DNA from: Azolla caroliniana
Taxonomy: Eukaryota > Polypodiophyta
Length of the DNA: 64,000 nucleotides
Reading direction: 5' to 3'
Assembly (NCBI GenBank): GCA_043228905.1
Contig: JBHGNT010000011.1
Span: forward strand, 13,206,001 to 13,270,000
Notes under the pieces: model-generated
What the model was told of the DNA's origin: nothing
Database searches by the model: none
What the model saw: only the letters and a program-made list of their open reading frames with translations
Shown here: positions 20,326 through 28,995 of the stretch, piece by piece
Numbering within the stretch: position 1 is the stretch's first letter
How the letters are laid out: each line of letters begins with the position of its first letter
Made by a program: the position numbers and the translations under genes

Positions 20326-23300
20326 ATGGAAGGCGGCGGCAGCGGGCAGCCGGGGATGATGGTGCTGAATGCACAGAATTACGCCGACTGGAAGATCAAG
20401 ATGGAGGATCTTCTGATTGTTCGGGACCTGTACGAACCGATTGACAGGTCGGAAATACCGAAGGGGGTACTTGAGTCGGAGTGGAAGCTCCTGAACCGGA
20501 AAGCCGTAGCGACGATCCGACAATATGTCGATGTAAGCGTCCTACAACATGTGGCGAACGACACCAACGCATATGAGATGTGGAAGAAGCTGTCGGGCCT
20601 CTACGAGAGGAAGAATGCGTTGAACCGGACCTCCCTGATGAGGAAGATAGTGAACCTCAAGTATCGAGACGGCGAGAGTATGGTGGAACACGTAAGCACG
20701 TTCATGGGATTCGTGAATCAGCTTGCGGCGATCAAGTTCCCGTTGGAGGATGCAATGCAAGCCATCATCCTGATGTGTACATTGCCGGAAAGCTGGGAGA
20801 ACTTGGTGGTGACTCTCAGCACCTCCTGCACAGAAGATAACTTGTCCTTGCAAACGGTAAAGACGAGTATTTTGAATGAAGAAGCGCGTCGGAGAGATAA
20901 AGAACCGGCCTCCGACCCGAAGGCGCTGCTTACCGAATCGGATCGGGGAAGACAATGGAACCGGAGTCCGCAAAGACGGGAGAAGTCGGGGACCCGGTCG
21001 CAGTCAAGAGGAAGGCCCACATGCTTCCACTGTGGGAAACCGGGGCACTTCCGAAAGAATTGTCGGCATTACCGAAAAGACAACGGAGCCGACGACACCG
21101 ATTCGAAGAAGTCACCGGAGAGAAACGGTGCATACCGGGGAGCCACGGACTGGAGAGGTTCAGATCGGCGAGGACAGGACAGGAAAGGAACGACGGCACT
21201 CGCGGCAAGTGAGGAAGAAATCATGGTCATCACCGAAGAAGGTGAACTAAACATTGCCGGCGATGAGACGACCTGGGTGGTCGATTCCGGAGCATCGTTC
21301 CATCTGACCCCGGAGAGAAGATACTTCTCATCCTACACAGCCGGTGAGCATGGCTGTGTTCGGATGGGAAATGAAGGTACGTGCCGGATTGCCGGCATAG
21401 GAGACGTGTGGTTGACAACCCCGACCGGATGCAAGATGCTGCTGAAGGATGTCCGACACGTTCCGGAGGTTCGATTGAACCTGATTTCGGCCGGGAGGCT
21501 GGACGATGAAGGCTACACAGGTAGCATCCGGAACGGCGTGATGAAGTTCAGCAAGGGGAGCCTGATAGTGGCTCGGGCCCGGAAAGACAACACACTGTAC
21601 CTGATGAATGCCCGGTTATGTCCGGAAGAGCTGAATGTGGCAGCCGACACTGCCGGTGAGTTGTGGCACAAGAGACTGTGCCACATGAGTGAGAAGGGGA
21701 TGAAGAGGCTTGCAGAAGAAAACCTCATTCCAGTGAAGCATGTGCATCTGGAGAAGTGCACCGATTGCCTGGCCGGTAAGCAGAACCGAACCTCCTTCCA
21801 CTCAAGGCCACCGACGAGACGTAGAGCACCATTGGAGTTGGTGCACACCGATGTGTGTCAGGTAGAAACGAAGTCACATGGCGGAGCCCAGTACTTCGTA
21901 ACATTCATAGACGATCATAGCCGAAGACTGTGGACGGCACCGATGAAGACAAAGGACCACGTGTTGTCCGTCTTCAAAGATCTCCACGCGAGAGTGGAAA
22001 GAGAATCCGGCAAGAAGCTGAAAGCGATACGAGCGGATAACGGAGGGGAATACCGGGGACAGTTCCAGGAGTACTGTCGCTCGAAGGGAATCCGGCTCGA
22101 GTTTACTGTGCCGAAGACGCCGGAACTGAACGGGCTGGCCGAGAGGATGAACCGGACCATAATGGAGAGGGTCCGGAGTATGCTGGCGCATGCGAAATTA
22201 CCCAAGGGGTTTTGGGCTGAGGCAATGTCGACGGCGACATATGTGATAAACCGATCACCCTCAGTGCCTTTGGACGGAGACACGCCGCAGAGAGTGTGGA
22301 CCGGTAGGGAAGTATCCTACCGGCATCTGAAGGTGTTCGGGTGTCTCGCATACGTGCATGTGGCAAAGGACCGGAGAGGAAAGCTAGATCCAAAGACCCG
22401 GCCATGCATATTCCTCGGTTACGGCGACGACGAGTTCGGCTACCGAGTATGGGACCCGGTCGACAAGAAGATATTCAGGAGTCGAGACATCATCTTCATG
22501 GAGGACAAGACACTCGCCGACTGGGAGTCGGAGAAGAAGATGAAGAGCTCCAAGTCGACCGGTGAGGATCAACTCTACGACGAGCAGTCCCGACCGGCAA
22601 GGGACCGGTTAACACTCGAGGATCCGGCCGAAGACTATGAAGAAGCAGAACCGGCCGAAGAAGATGAAAATGATACCGGAACCGGCCCCGATCCCGAAAT
22701 GGATTCGGATGAAGAAGAATCGGAAGAACCGGTTACCGAAGCTCCGGAACGGAGATATCCTCTAAGAGAGAGAAGGGCCCCCCGGAGATTTCCGGAACCA
22801 GAGCACGTGCTGTTAACCGACGAGGGGGAGCCGGAGAGCTTTGAAGAAGCAAAGTATGACACCCAGAGCCGCAGGTGGTTGAGTGCCATGCAGGACGAGA
22901 TGGATTCCCTGCATGAGAACCACACATATGAACTTGTGGAGTTGCCGAAAGGAAAGCGGGCACTTCGAAATAAGTGGGTGTTCAAGCTGAAACCGGGAGA
23001 TGCCGGAAACCCCCCGAGATACAAAGCCAGGATCGTGGTGAAGGGGTTTCAGCAGAAGAAGGGCGTCGACTTCGACGAGATATTTGCCCCGGTAGTGAAG
23101 ATGACCTCCATCCGGACGGTGCTGAGCATAGCGGCAAGCATGGACCTCGAGGTAGAACAGATGGACGTGAAGACGGCATTCCTTCACGGTGACCTCGATG
23201 AAGAGATCTATATGCAACAACCTGAAGGATTCGAGAAGAAAGGAAAGGAGCACCTGGTATGCCGGTTGAAGAAGAGCCTTTACGGACTGAAGCAGGCTCC

Positions 23301-24399
23301 CCGGCAATGGTACCGGAAGTTCGACTCCTTCATGACCGACGAAGGGTACCTCAAAACGCAGTCCGACCACTGCGTGTTTGTGAAGAAGTTCGAAGCAGGA
23401 GACTTTCTAATACTCCTCCTGTACGTGGACGACATGTTGATCGTCGGACGGGACCAGGTCAAGATACGGATGCTGAAGAAGGCTCTTCACCAAACCTTCT
23501 CAATGAAGGACCTGGGTTCGGCGAGACAAATACTAGGGATGCACATCATCCGGGACCGGAAGAAGAAGCTGTTGTGGCTGTCACAGGAGAAGTACGTGAC
23601 GAAGGTGCTTCACCGGTTCAACATGTCGGAAGCAAGACCGGTCGGATCGACCCTCCCGGCAAACTGCAAGCTGTCCAGCAAGCAAAGTCCCAAGACAAAG
23701 GCTGAAAAGGAGGATATGATGAAAGTGCCGTATGCCTCAGCCGTCGGGAGCTTGATGTACGCCATGGTGTGTACGAGACCGGACATAGGATATGCAGTCG
23801 GAGTGGTGAGCCGGTACATGAGCAATCCCGGCAAAGAGCATTGGAACGCGGCCAAGTGGATACTCCGATACCTGAAGGGCACGGCAAACGTGTGCCTCCG
23901 ATTCGGCTCCGGTAAGCCCGAACTCGACGGCTTCACCGATTCGGACATGTCGGCTGATGCAGATACCAGCCGGTCCACATCAGGGTATGTGATGACGTAT
24001 GCAGGGGGAGCTGTTTCATGGCAGTCGAGGCTGCAGAAGACGGTTGCGTTGTCAACCACGGAGGCGGAGTACATGGCAGCTGTTGAAGCCGGCAAGGAAG
24101 TGATATGGATGAAGGACTTCATTAGAGAGCTCGGTATCCGGCAGGAGGAGTACCGACTCTACTGCGACAGTCAGAGTGCAATCCACCTTGCGAAGAACGC
24201 GGCCTATCACTCCCGGACGAAGCACATCCAGCGAAGATATCACTGGATCCGGGAAAGGATAGAAGACAAGGAGTTCGTGCTGACAAAGATCCACACGGAC
24301 GAGAACGGGTCGGATATGCTGACCAAGGTGCTCACACCCGACAAGCTGGAAGCATGCCGGAAGAGGATCGGATTGGAAAGACATCCCATGCCGAAGTGA
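20326..24399 (+). CDS. Copia-6 gag-pol polyprotein (intact)
   Basis: 1357 residues. I start at the ATG at 20326, 15 nt after the primer site; the frame is open further upstream into the LTR, but that would put the start before the primer site. Domains: gag with the zinc knuckle CFHCGKPGHFRKNC (about residue 232), protease VVDSGASFHLT (about 318), integrase zinc site WHKRLCHMS...CTDCLAGKQ, catalytic HTDVCQV (about 505), RADNGGEY (about 569) and NGLAERMNR (about 604), RT with LLYVDDMLIVG (about 1032), RNase H with DGFTDSDMSADAD, STTEAEYMA and YCDSQSAIHLAKN. No stop or missing catalytic residue was found. Length and order are normal for plant Copia. Products act in cytoplasmic virus-like particles and, for integrase, in the nucleus. 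Confidence 0.97.
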   Translation: MEGGGSGQPGMMVLNAQNYADWKIKMEDLLIVRDLYEPIDRSEIPKGVLESEWKLLNRKAVATIRQYVDVSVLQHVANDTNAYEMWKKLSGLYERKNALNRTSLMRKIVNLKYRDGESMVEHVSTFMGFVNQLAAIKFPLEDAMQAIILMCTLPESWENLVVTLSTSCTEDNLSLQTVKTSILNEEARRRDKEPASDPKALLTESDRGRQWNRSPQRREKSGTRSQSRGRPTCFHCGKPGHFRKNCRHYRKDNGADDTDSKKSPERNGAYRGATDWRGSDRRGQDRKGTTALAASEEEIMVITEEGELNIAGDETTWVVDSGASFHLTPERRYFSSYTAGEHGCVRMGNEGTCRIAGIGDVWLTTPTGCKMLLKDVRHVPEVRLNLISAGRLDDEGYTGSIRNGVMKFSKGSLIVARARKDNTLYLMNARLCPEELNVAADTAGELWHKRLCHMSEKGMKRLAEENLIPVKHVHLEKCTDCLAGKQNRTSFHSRPPTRRRAPLELVHTDVCQVETKSHGGAQYFVTFIDDHSRRLWTAPMKTKDHVLSVFKDLHARVERESGKKLKAIRADNGGEYRGQFQEYCRSKGIRLEFTVPKTPELNGLAERMNRTIMERVRSMLAHAKLPKGFWAEAMSTATYVINRSPSVPLDGDTPQRVWTGREVSYRHLKVFGCLAYVHVAKDRRGKLDPKTRPCIFLGYGDDEFGYRVWDPVDKKIFRSRDIIFMEDKTLADWESEKKMKSSKSTGEDQLYDEQSRPARDRLTLEDPAEDYEEAEPAEEDENDTGTGPDPEMDSDEEESEEPVTEAPERRYPLRERRAPRRFPEPEHVLLTDEGEPESFEEAKYDTQSRRWLSAMQDEMDSLHENHTYELVELPKGKRALRNKWVFKLKPGDAGNPPRYKARIVVKGFQQKKGVDFDEIFAPVVKMTSIRTVLSIAASMDLEVEQMDVKTAFLHGDLDEEIYMQQPEGFEKKGKEHLVCRLKKSLYGLKQAPRQWYRKFDSFMTDEGYLKTQSDHCVFVKKFEAGDFLILLLYVDDMLIVGRDQVKIRMLKKALHQTFSMKDLGSARQILGMHIIRDRKKKLLWLSQEKYVTKVLHRFNMSEARPVGSTLPANCKLSSKQSPKTKAEKEDMMKVPYASAVGSLMYAMVCTRPDIGYAVGVVSRYMSNPGKEHWNAAKWILRYLKGTANVCLRFGSGKPELDGFTDSDMSADADTSRSTSGYVMTYAGGAVSWQSRLQKTVALSTTEAEYMAAVEAGKEVIWMKDFIRELGIRQEEYRLYCDSQSAIHLAKNAAYHSRTKHIQRRYHWIRERIEDKEFVLTKIHTDENGSDMLTKVLTPDKLEACRKRIGLERHPMPK

Positions 24400-24408
24400 A
24401 GGGGGAGT
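24399..24408 (+). promoter_or_regulatory. Copia-6 polypurine tract
   Basis: AAGGGGGAGT overlaps the stop codon and ends 1 nt before the 3' LTR. It is the expected primer for plus-strand DNA synthesis. Confidence 0.9.
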
Positions 24409-24409
24409 T

Positions 24410-25049
24410 TGTTGGGATTACGGTCCCTTCTGATGGGATGGTCGGATGTCGGAGATGAATGCCGACAAGCCCGGTTTCGGTTTCGGAACCGGATGATGAA
24501 GACCCCGACTTCTGAGTCGGATGACGAATGTACCCGAAGAAGAGATCCGGATGCAGGGACATATCCGTGAATATGTCTGCTAAGGGCCCCTCTGAGGCTA
24601 TAGTTGTAAATAGCCCTAAAGTCATATATGTATAAATATGACTTAGGGCAAACAGTTTTAGTGTTGCCACTCATTTTTCTGTTTTTCCACTCTAGAGGAG
24701 TGAAGAGAGAGAGCAGCCGTGAGAGAGAGAGAGAGATAGATCGCGAGAGAGAGAGAGAGAGAGAGGAAGAGGTCGACGCCTCTGTGTATTTCCGCCGCCT
24801 GTGGCGAGGACAGCGAGCTCAAGGTCGTCGCCTTGCAGCTCGCCACTGTATACTTCTCTTGTATAGTGTTGGTTTGGAGTCTTGCACTCCCGTGGTTTTT
24901 CCCATCTAGGGTTTTCCACGTTAATCCTTGTGTTCGCGTTCTTCTTTTTTTGTGTTTCTTCGTTTGGTTCCTATTTTCTGCTGCATTGATCCGCGATTAC
25001 TCGGTTGTGGCCGAGTGGTGAAGGTGAATCTAAGCGTCGATTCCCAACA
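24410..25049 (+). repeat. Copia-6 3' LTR
   Basis: 640 bp, identical to the 5' LTR by eye except C for T near 24839. Followed by the TCGAG duplication. Confidence 0.95.
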
Positions 25050-25054
25050 TCGAG

Positions 25055-25360
25055 TCATATCATCCGCGCAACCAAGGCACAAGCTCAAACTAGATATTTA
25101 ACATCACCTCTCCACATGAGAGATTCTGCTGTTGAAAAACAAACTTAGAGCGCCTAATCCAAATGTGCCAAATTGATAAGCACACCACCATAACCCAAAT
25201 CACCTCAAAAAATTCAGAATTTGTGCCAGATCTCACCCCATCACATTGGAACACGTTGTGCCACCCTGCACTATAAATCCATGTCCCTATGGGTTTAATT
25301 GTTCTGCCCATCTTTCCCCTTTTAGGGATAGTCCTTGTATGGAGCCCCACATAACGTTCC
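25055..25360 (-). pseudogene. LINE C-terminal fragment, minus strand
   Basis: The minus-strand frame 25090-25350 contains FFEVIWVMVVCLSIWHIWIRRSKFVFQ, the pattern (hydrophobic block, W-x-I-W-x-x-R-N/S-x-x-V-F) seen after the RT in plant LINEs. It has no catalytic motif. It continues leftward across Copia-6 into the tandem duplication at 19278-19640. Confidence 0.5.
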
Positions 25361-25806
25361 TGTAAAAGATTACATGTGCAGAAGCGTTATGAGTGAACAC
25401 AGTTGGCTCAGTCAGACAACAAAGAATAAACAGTTAGGAATACACAAAGTAGGAGAGAGAGAGAGAGAGACTAAGTGAACAGACACAAAAACTTCTATTA
25501 CAAGAATAACTCAGTACTCAATACATACAAATGTGCTCATAGGGCACTTTTTATACCAGCCCTCTAACAGGGCTCACGTGAAGTAGTAACAAGTACTTCA
25601 ATGCTCATTAACTGAGCCCGACACTAATTTTCCTATAATAAGATTATTTAGTAAAATAGGTATATAGGGTCCCTAATGGCATATTGGACTCCATCCGACT
25701 CAACCAACCGATTCGGCTTATGGCTTATTTAGCCAATTGGCACATGTCTAATCCGGCTCTCGGCTTCTTCAGCCAATTCGGCCCATGTTGAGCTTGTCTC
25801 TCAACA
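25361..25806 (-). repeat. Copia-7 3' LTR
   Basis: 446 bp. On the minus strand it starts TGTTGAGAGAC after the polypurine tract and ends CTTTTACA. That end resembles the Copia-5 LTR end (GCTTCTGCA...TACA). A GA microsatellite lies at 25451-25471. Confidence 0.75.
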
Positions 25807-26469
25807 CTCCCCCTCAAGTTGAGCTTGAGGCCTCGATGTGTTACCTCGAGCTGGTTTTAGCCTCCAGCTTCTCTTGGCCTCTTCACACCTTGCTCGCGCT
25901 CCTTGTCTAGTCTGGTCCCGCGTCCCACGATTCCTTTGATCCAACGCTCCTCGTTTTGTCCGGTTCCACGTGCCTTGACCCCTACATTCGGCTTGTCTAC
26001 TACCCAGGCCCTTGTGAGCTTCGTTGTTGTCGTGATCTTGGTGTCCCTCGACCCATCGGCTCCTTTGTATTAGCGTCGGCTTTGGTTGCCCTCTCATCCG
26101 CTTGTCCTTCATTCGATTCGGCTCGTCCGGACCATGCTTCTCGACCAAATCGGCTGTCTCCAATTCATCTTCAGTTCGGCCATTGGAAATCTCAGCCCAA
26201 GTCCTGGCCTTCTTCTCCACGAATCTATCTTCCCCTTGTTCGGTTGGCTATGGCTTCAACCCATCCTTTTGGACGCCCCCCCTTCATTTGGCTAGTCTAT
26301 ACTTAGCCGATCTCCTTCCACTTGTTCTCTCATCTGATCCGTCCTCGGCTTCTTCAGCCGATTTGGATATTCTGGCTTCTTCAATCGTCTCGAAATCAAA
26401 TTCCACATCCGATTCGTTTTTTTGGATTTCATCTCTCCCCCTTTCATTTGCTTCCACTTTCACTTCTCC

Positions 26470-27350
26470 CCCTCAAGTTCAGCATGTCAAGGTACACCAG
26501 AGAGGACTCACTGGCGTACAAAGTGATGGTGCACCTCAATGTTCTTCGTGCGAACGTGGAAGACGGGGTTCTTCACTAGTTGGATGACGTTGAGGTCGTC
26601 GCAGTGTATCACTGTCGGCTCTTACACCTCCACTTGCAGATACTTCAAGAACATCTTGAGCCACATCGCTTTGTATGTCACGACAACCATTCTTCTGTAT
26701 TCGGCTTTGGTGCTCGACAGTGCAACTGTCGACTACTTTTTGTTGCACCAGGCGATCGCAACGCTCCCGAGGGAAAACACATATCCGGATGTAGACATAC
26801 GGTCGTTGGCATTTCCGGACCAATCGACATTCGTGTCGCTGACCAATTATCTGGTTACACTAGTTCGATACAACAACCCTCTATCCTTCATGTCGCTCAT
26901 GTATCGCAAGATTCGATGCACGCATTGAAGGTGGTCAAACATTGGTTGCGACATAAATTGACTAATTAGTCGGAGCGGATAGTTGAGGTCCTGTTGGGTG
27001 ATGGTCAAATATATAAGGCTTCTGACAATCTGTCGGAACCATGTCACGTCACAAGTCGACCCTGATCTGAAGCGAATCTTGACATTTCTGTTAAGAGGAG
27101 TTGAGATGGATTTGCAATTCGTCATTCCGAACTCAGCACATAATGCCTTTGGCTGAGCAGTTTGTCTTCTAAGGTGCAGATCACTTTGATCCCGAGGAAA
27201 TGATGAAGGTCCCCCAGATCAATCATTTTGAATGATGTGGCAAGCTAGGACTTCACGCGGCTAATTTCTTCTAGGTTGGTGCCAACGATGAGTAGATCAT
27301 CAACATGTAGAGTTCGAACCATAGATTTGTGAGAAAAGTAGATTGAAATG
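26470..27350 (-). pseudogene. Copia-7 RT end and RNase H (broken)
   Basis: On the minus strand from the right: LHVDDLLIVG (RT catalytic box Y-V-D-D reads HVDD), LGDLHHFLGIKV, then open from 27125: NCKSISTPLNRNVKI...SLIYLTITQQDLNYPLRLISQFM, then RNase H pieces near 26790-26540 (KNIEVHHHF end). Several stops and frame changes. 25819-26470 between RNase H and the LTR is TC-rich non-coding tail, as in Copia-5. Confidence 0.75.
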
Positions 27351-28102
27351 TGTTGGGAAACAAGTCTCACCGTTAAATGTACTACGCAAAATAGAAAACA
27401 ACAAATCAACAAGGTATGCACAATACACAGGTTTTACGTAGAAACCCTAAACAGGAGAAAAACCACGGGAACAAATATTCCACCATGTGAATAGGAGTAT
27501 AGGGAGAAAAGAACAGATTACAACTCTCTATAACTCAAAGAATACCCACTTAGGGCTCTTGGCAAGTTCCATTGAACTATGCCACCACACACGCTCTCGC
27601 TTGCGCCTCTTCCTACTTTTGTTTGCTCTCACTTCTGCACTCAACTACAAAAACTCTAACTTGCATCATCTTTCATAATGTTTGCCCTATTGTATTTATA
27701 CTTATACACAGTATGGGCTATTTACAAATTTAGTTGTTATTATTATTATATAATTTATATAATAATAATTAATAATCCGACACGTCGGCTTTGTCTTCAA
27801 CCATCCAGTCGGCCCAACAAGTCGGCCTTATCTTCGATCATCCAGTCGGCTCAACTAGTCGGCCTCATCATCGACCATCCGGTTGGCCTGACTAGACGCC
27901 CTTGTCCTCACTTGGAGCATCCATCATTGTAGTCGACTATCATAGTCGTCTTTTTATCGACTCTAAGAACCAGTCGACGACCTTGTTGACTCATCGGTCG
28001 ATCCGACCGACCATCCTGTGTTCGGCTCGTTGATTCGACCGATAACTTCTTCCGTGATTTCTACTATCGACTTCTCCCATAGGAGGGACAAATTGTTACC
28101 CA
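27351..28102 (-). repeat. LTR-G, probable solo LTR of a Copia-6 relative
   Basis: Read on the minus strand it has the order of the Copia-6 LTR: a start near GGTAACAATTTGTCCCTCC, GTAAATAGCCCATA, a TATA-rich block, CCCGTGGTTTTTCTCC and AGGGTTT, and an end TTTCCCAACA (27351). No primer site, polypurine tract or coding sequence adjoins either side, which suggests a solo or truncated LTR. The outer end at 28102 is approximate. Confidence 0.6.
27784..27905. repeat. Three ~37-bp tandem units in LTR-G
   Basis: Repeats of a CATCCAGTCGGC...GTCGGCCTTATCTTCGA-type unit with point differences. Confidence 0.7.
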
Positions 28103-28384
28103 TGGGATTGTAAGTGTATGAGTGTATAAGTGATGGTACATGGATAAATAAATGTAAAGTCTTGTGCTAAAAGCCATGTTGTAAGTGTGTGCAAATGTGC
28201 ACAAGAGTAAGTGTGAGTATATTAATATGTGGAAACACATGCACATTTATGTGTGCAAAAATGGAATAGAGTTGTAAATTGGGTCTAGGTTGTTAGAAGG
28301 TTATGTAACTAACCTACAAGCCTCATTGCATGTTCTTGGATTGTGATCCTCATGTAATGTACCTATATAACCCCACCATAGTGG
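28103..28384. other. AT-rich spacer, nothing recognised
   Basis: No ORF or repeat family is recognised. CCTATATAACCCC (about 28361-28373) resembles a TATA box. It continues across the Gypsy-B nest into 61542 onwards, joined by the ACGT target duplication. Confidence 0.4.
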
Positions 28385-28388
28385 ACGT
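28385..28388. repeat. Target duplication of Gypsy-B, left
   Basis: ACGT, matched by ACGT at 61538-61541 directly after the B 5' LTR. Confidence 0.85.
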
Positions 28389-28404
28389 TGTCGCGTTGTT
28401 ACGC
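28389..28404 (-). repeat. Gypsy-B 3' LTR, outer 16 bp
   Basis: TGTCGCGTTGTTACGC is identical to the outer end of the B 5' LTR at 60930-60945. Gypsy-A starts at the next base, so A inserted 16 bp inside the B 3' LTR. Its last four bases, ACGC, are the inferred left target duplication of A. Confidence 0.8.
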
Positions 28405-28922
28405 TGTCGAGGTATTCCTCGCGGATGCGTGGAATGAGGCGGGACCTCGGGGGTCCTGTACCGAAGAGCAAGAGAGAAAGGAGGAGAGACCCACTACGTG
28501 CGAGCGTAGATTCACAGGGACACGGCCCTTCGACACAAAGACGCAAAGGAAGGAAAGAGTAGGTTGGAGGTGCTGCCGGAAGCACTCGGGCATTCCTCAG
28601 AGCAGCGCGAGCCTCCCGAAACCTACACAGCAAGAAGCTACGGAGTGTGCGAGCCAGAGAGAGAGAGAAGCCTTCGCCCACAAACCGACAACACTTCGTC
28701 CTCGACTCTCCGCGATCCCCCCCCCTCCTCCTCGTCTCCCTCCTTTTTATAGGCAAGAAGGGAGCCATTTCCTATTAAATTCCTACCTACCGAATCTGCC
28801 TACCTAGGATCCTCCATGTCCCTAACTCTCTCCTATGTACAACACAAGGCGTACGTGCATGAAGAGCCGGTTCCTATGCTCCGGCGCACCGATTCCGCTC
28901 GTGGACGGTTTTCTTCACGACA
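28405..28922 (-). repeat. Gypsy-A 3' LTR
   Basis: 518 bp. On the plus strand it begins TGTCGAGGTATTCC and ends TTTTCTTCACGACA. It lacks about 129 bp present in the 5' copy (34798-34926); the gap lies between two ACGC words, which suggests a short-repeat deletion. TATA region: TTTTTATAGG at about 28743-28752 (plus strand). Confidence 0.88.
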
Positions 28923-28995
28923 TCCGCCCCCACCTAACCGCGCATCCACCGGCATGCACCAAATTGAGTTGGGACGGAGAAAACCGGTCCAGCCG

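Larger units (their letters stand above)
19656..25049 (+). mobile_element. Copia-6, complete and recent Ty1/Copia element
   Basis: 5394 bp: two 640-bp LTRs, TCGAG target duplication, iMet primer site, one uninterrupted polyprotein and a polypurine tract. By eye the LTRs differ at one base (T near 20085, C near 24839). All the signals and catalytic motifs that I can check are present, so it is a candidate active autonomous element. It inserted into minus-strand LINE sequence. Copia-3, Copia-4 and LTR-G are older relatives. Confidence 0.95.
25361..27350 (-). mobile_element. Copia-7, truncated minus-strand Copia
   Basis: On the minus strand: part of RT, RNase H, polypurine tract (CTTGAGGGGGAG as read on that strand, 25807-25818) and a 3' LTR. 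It resembles Copia-5 in protein and LTR end. RT is cut at 27350 by LTR-G, and everything upstream is absent. Confidence 0.8.

Noticed and set aside
25801-26587. Plus-strand ORFs at 25956-26587
   Set aside because: Antisense to the Copia-7 tail and RNase H; TC-rich composition keeps the opposite strand open by chance.
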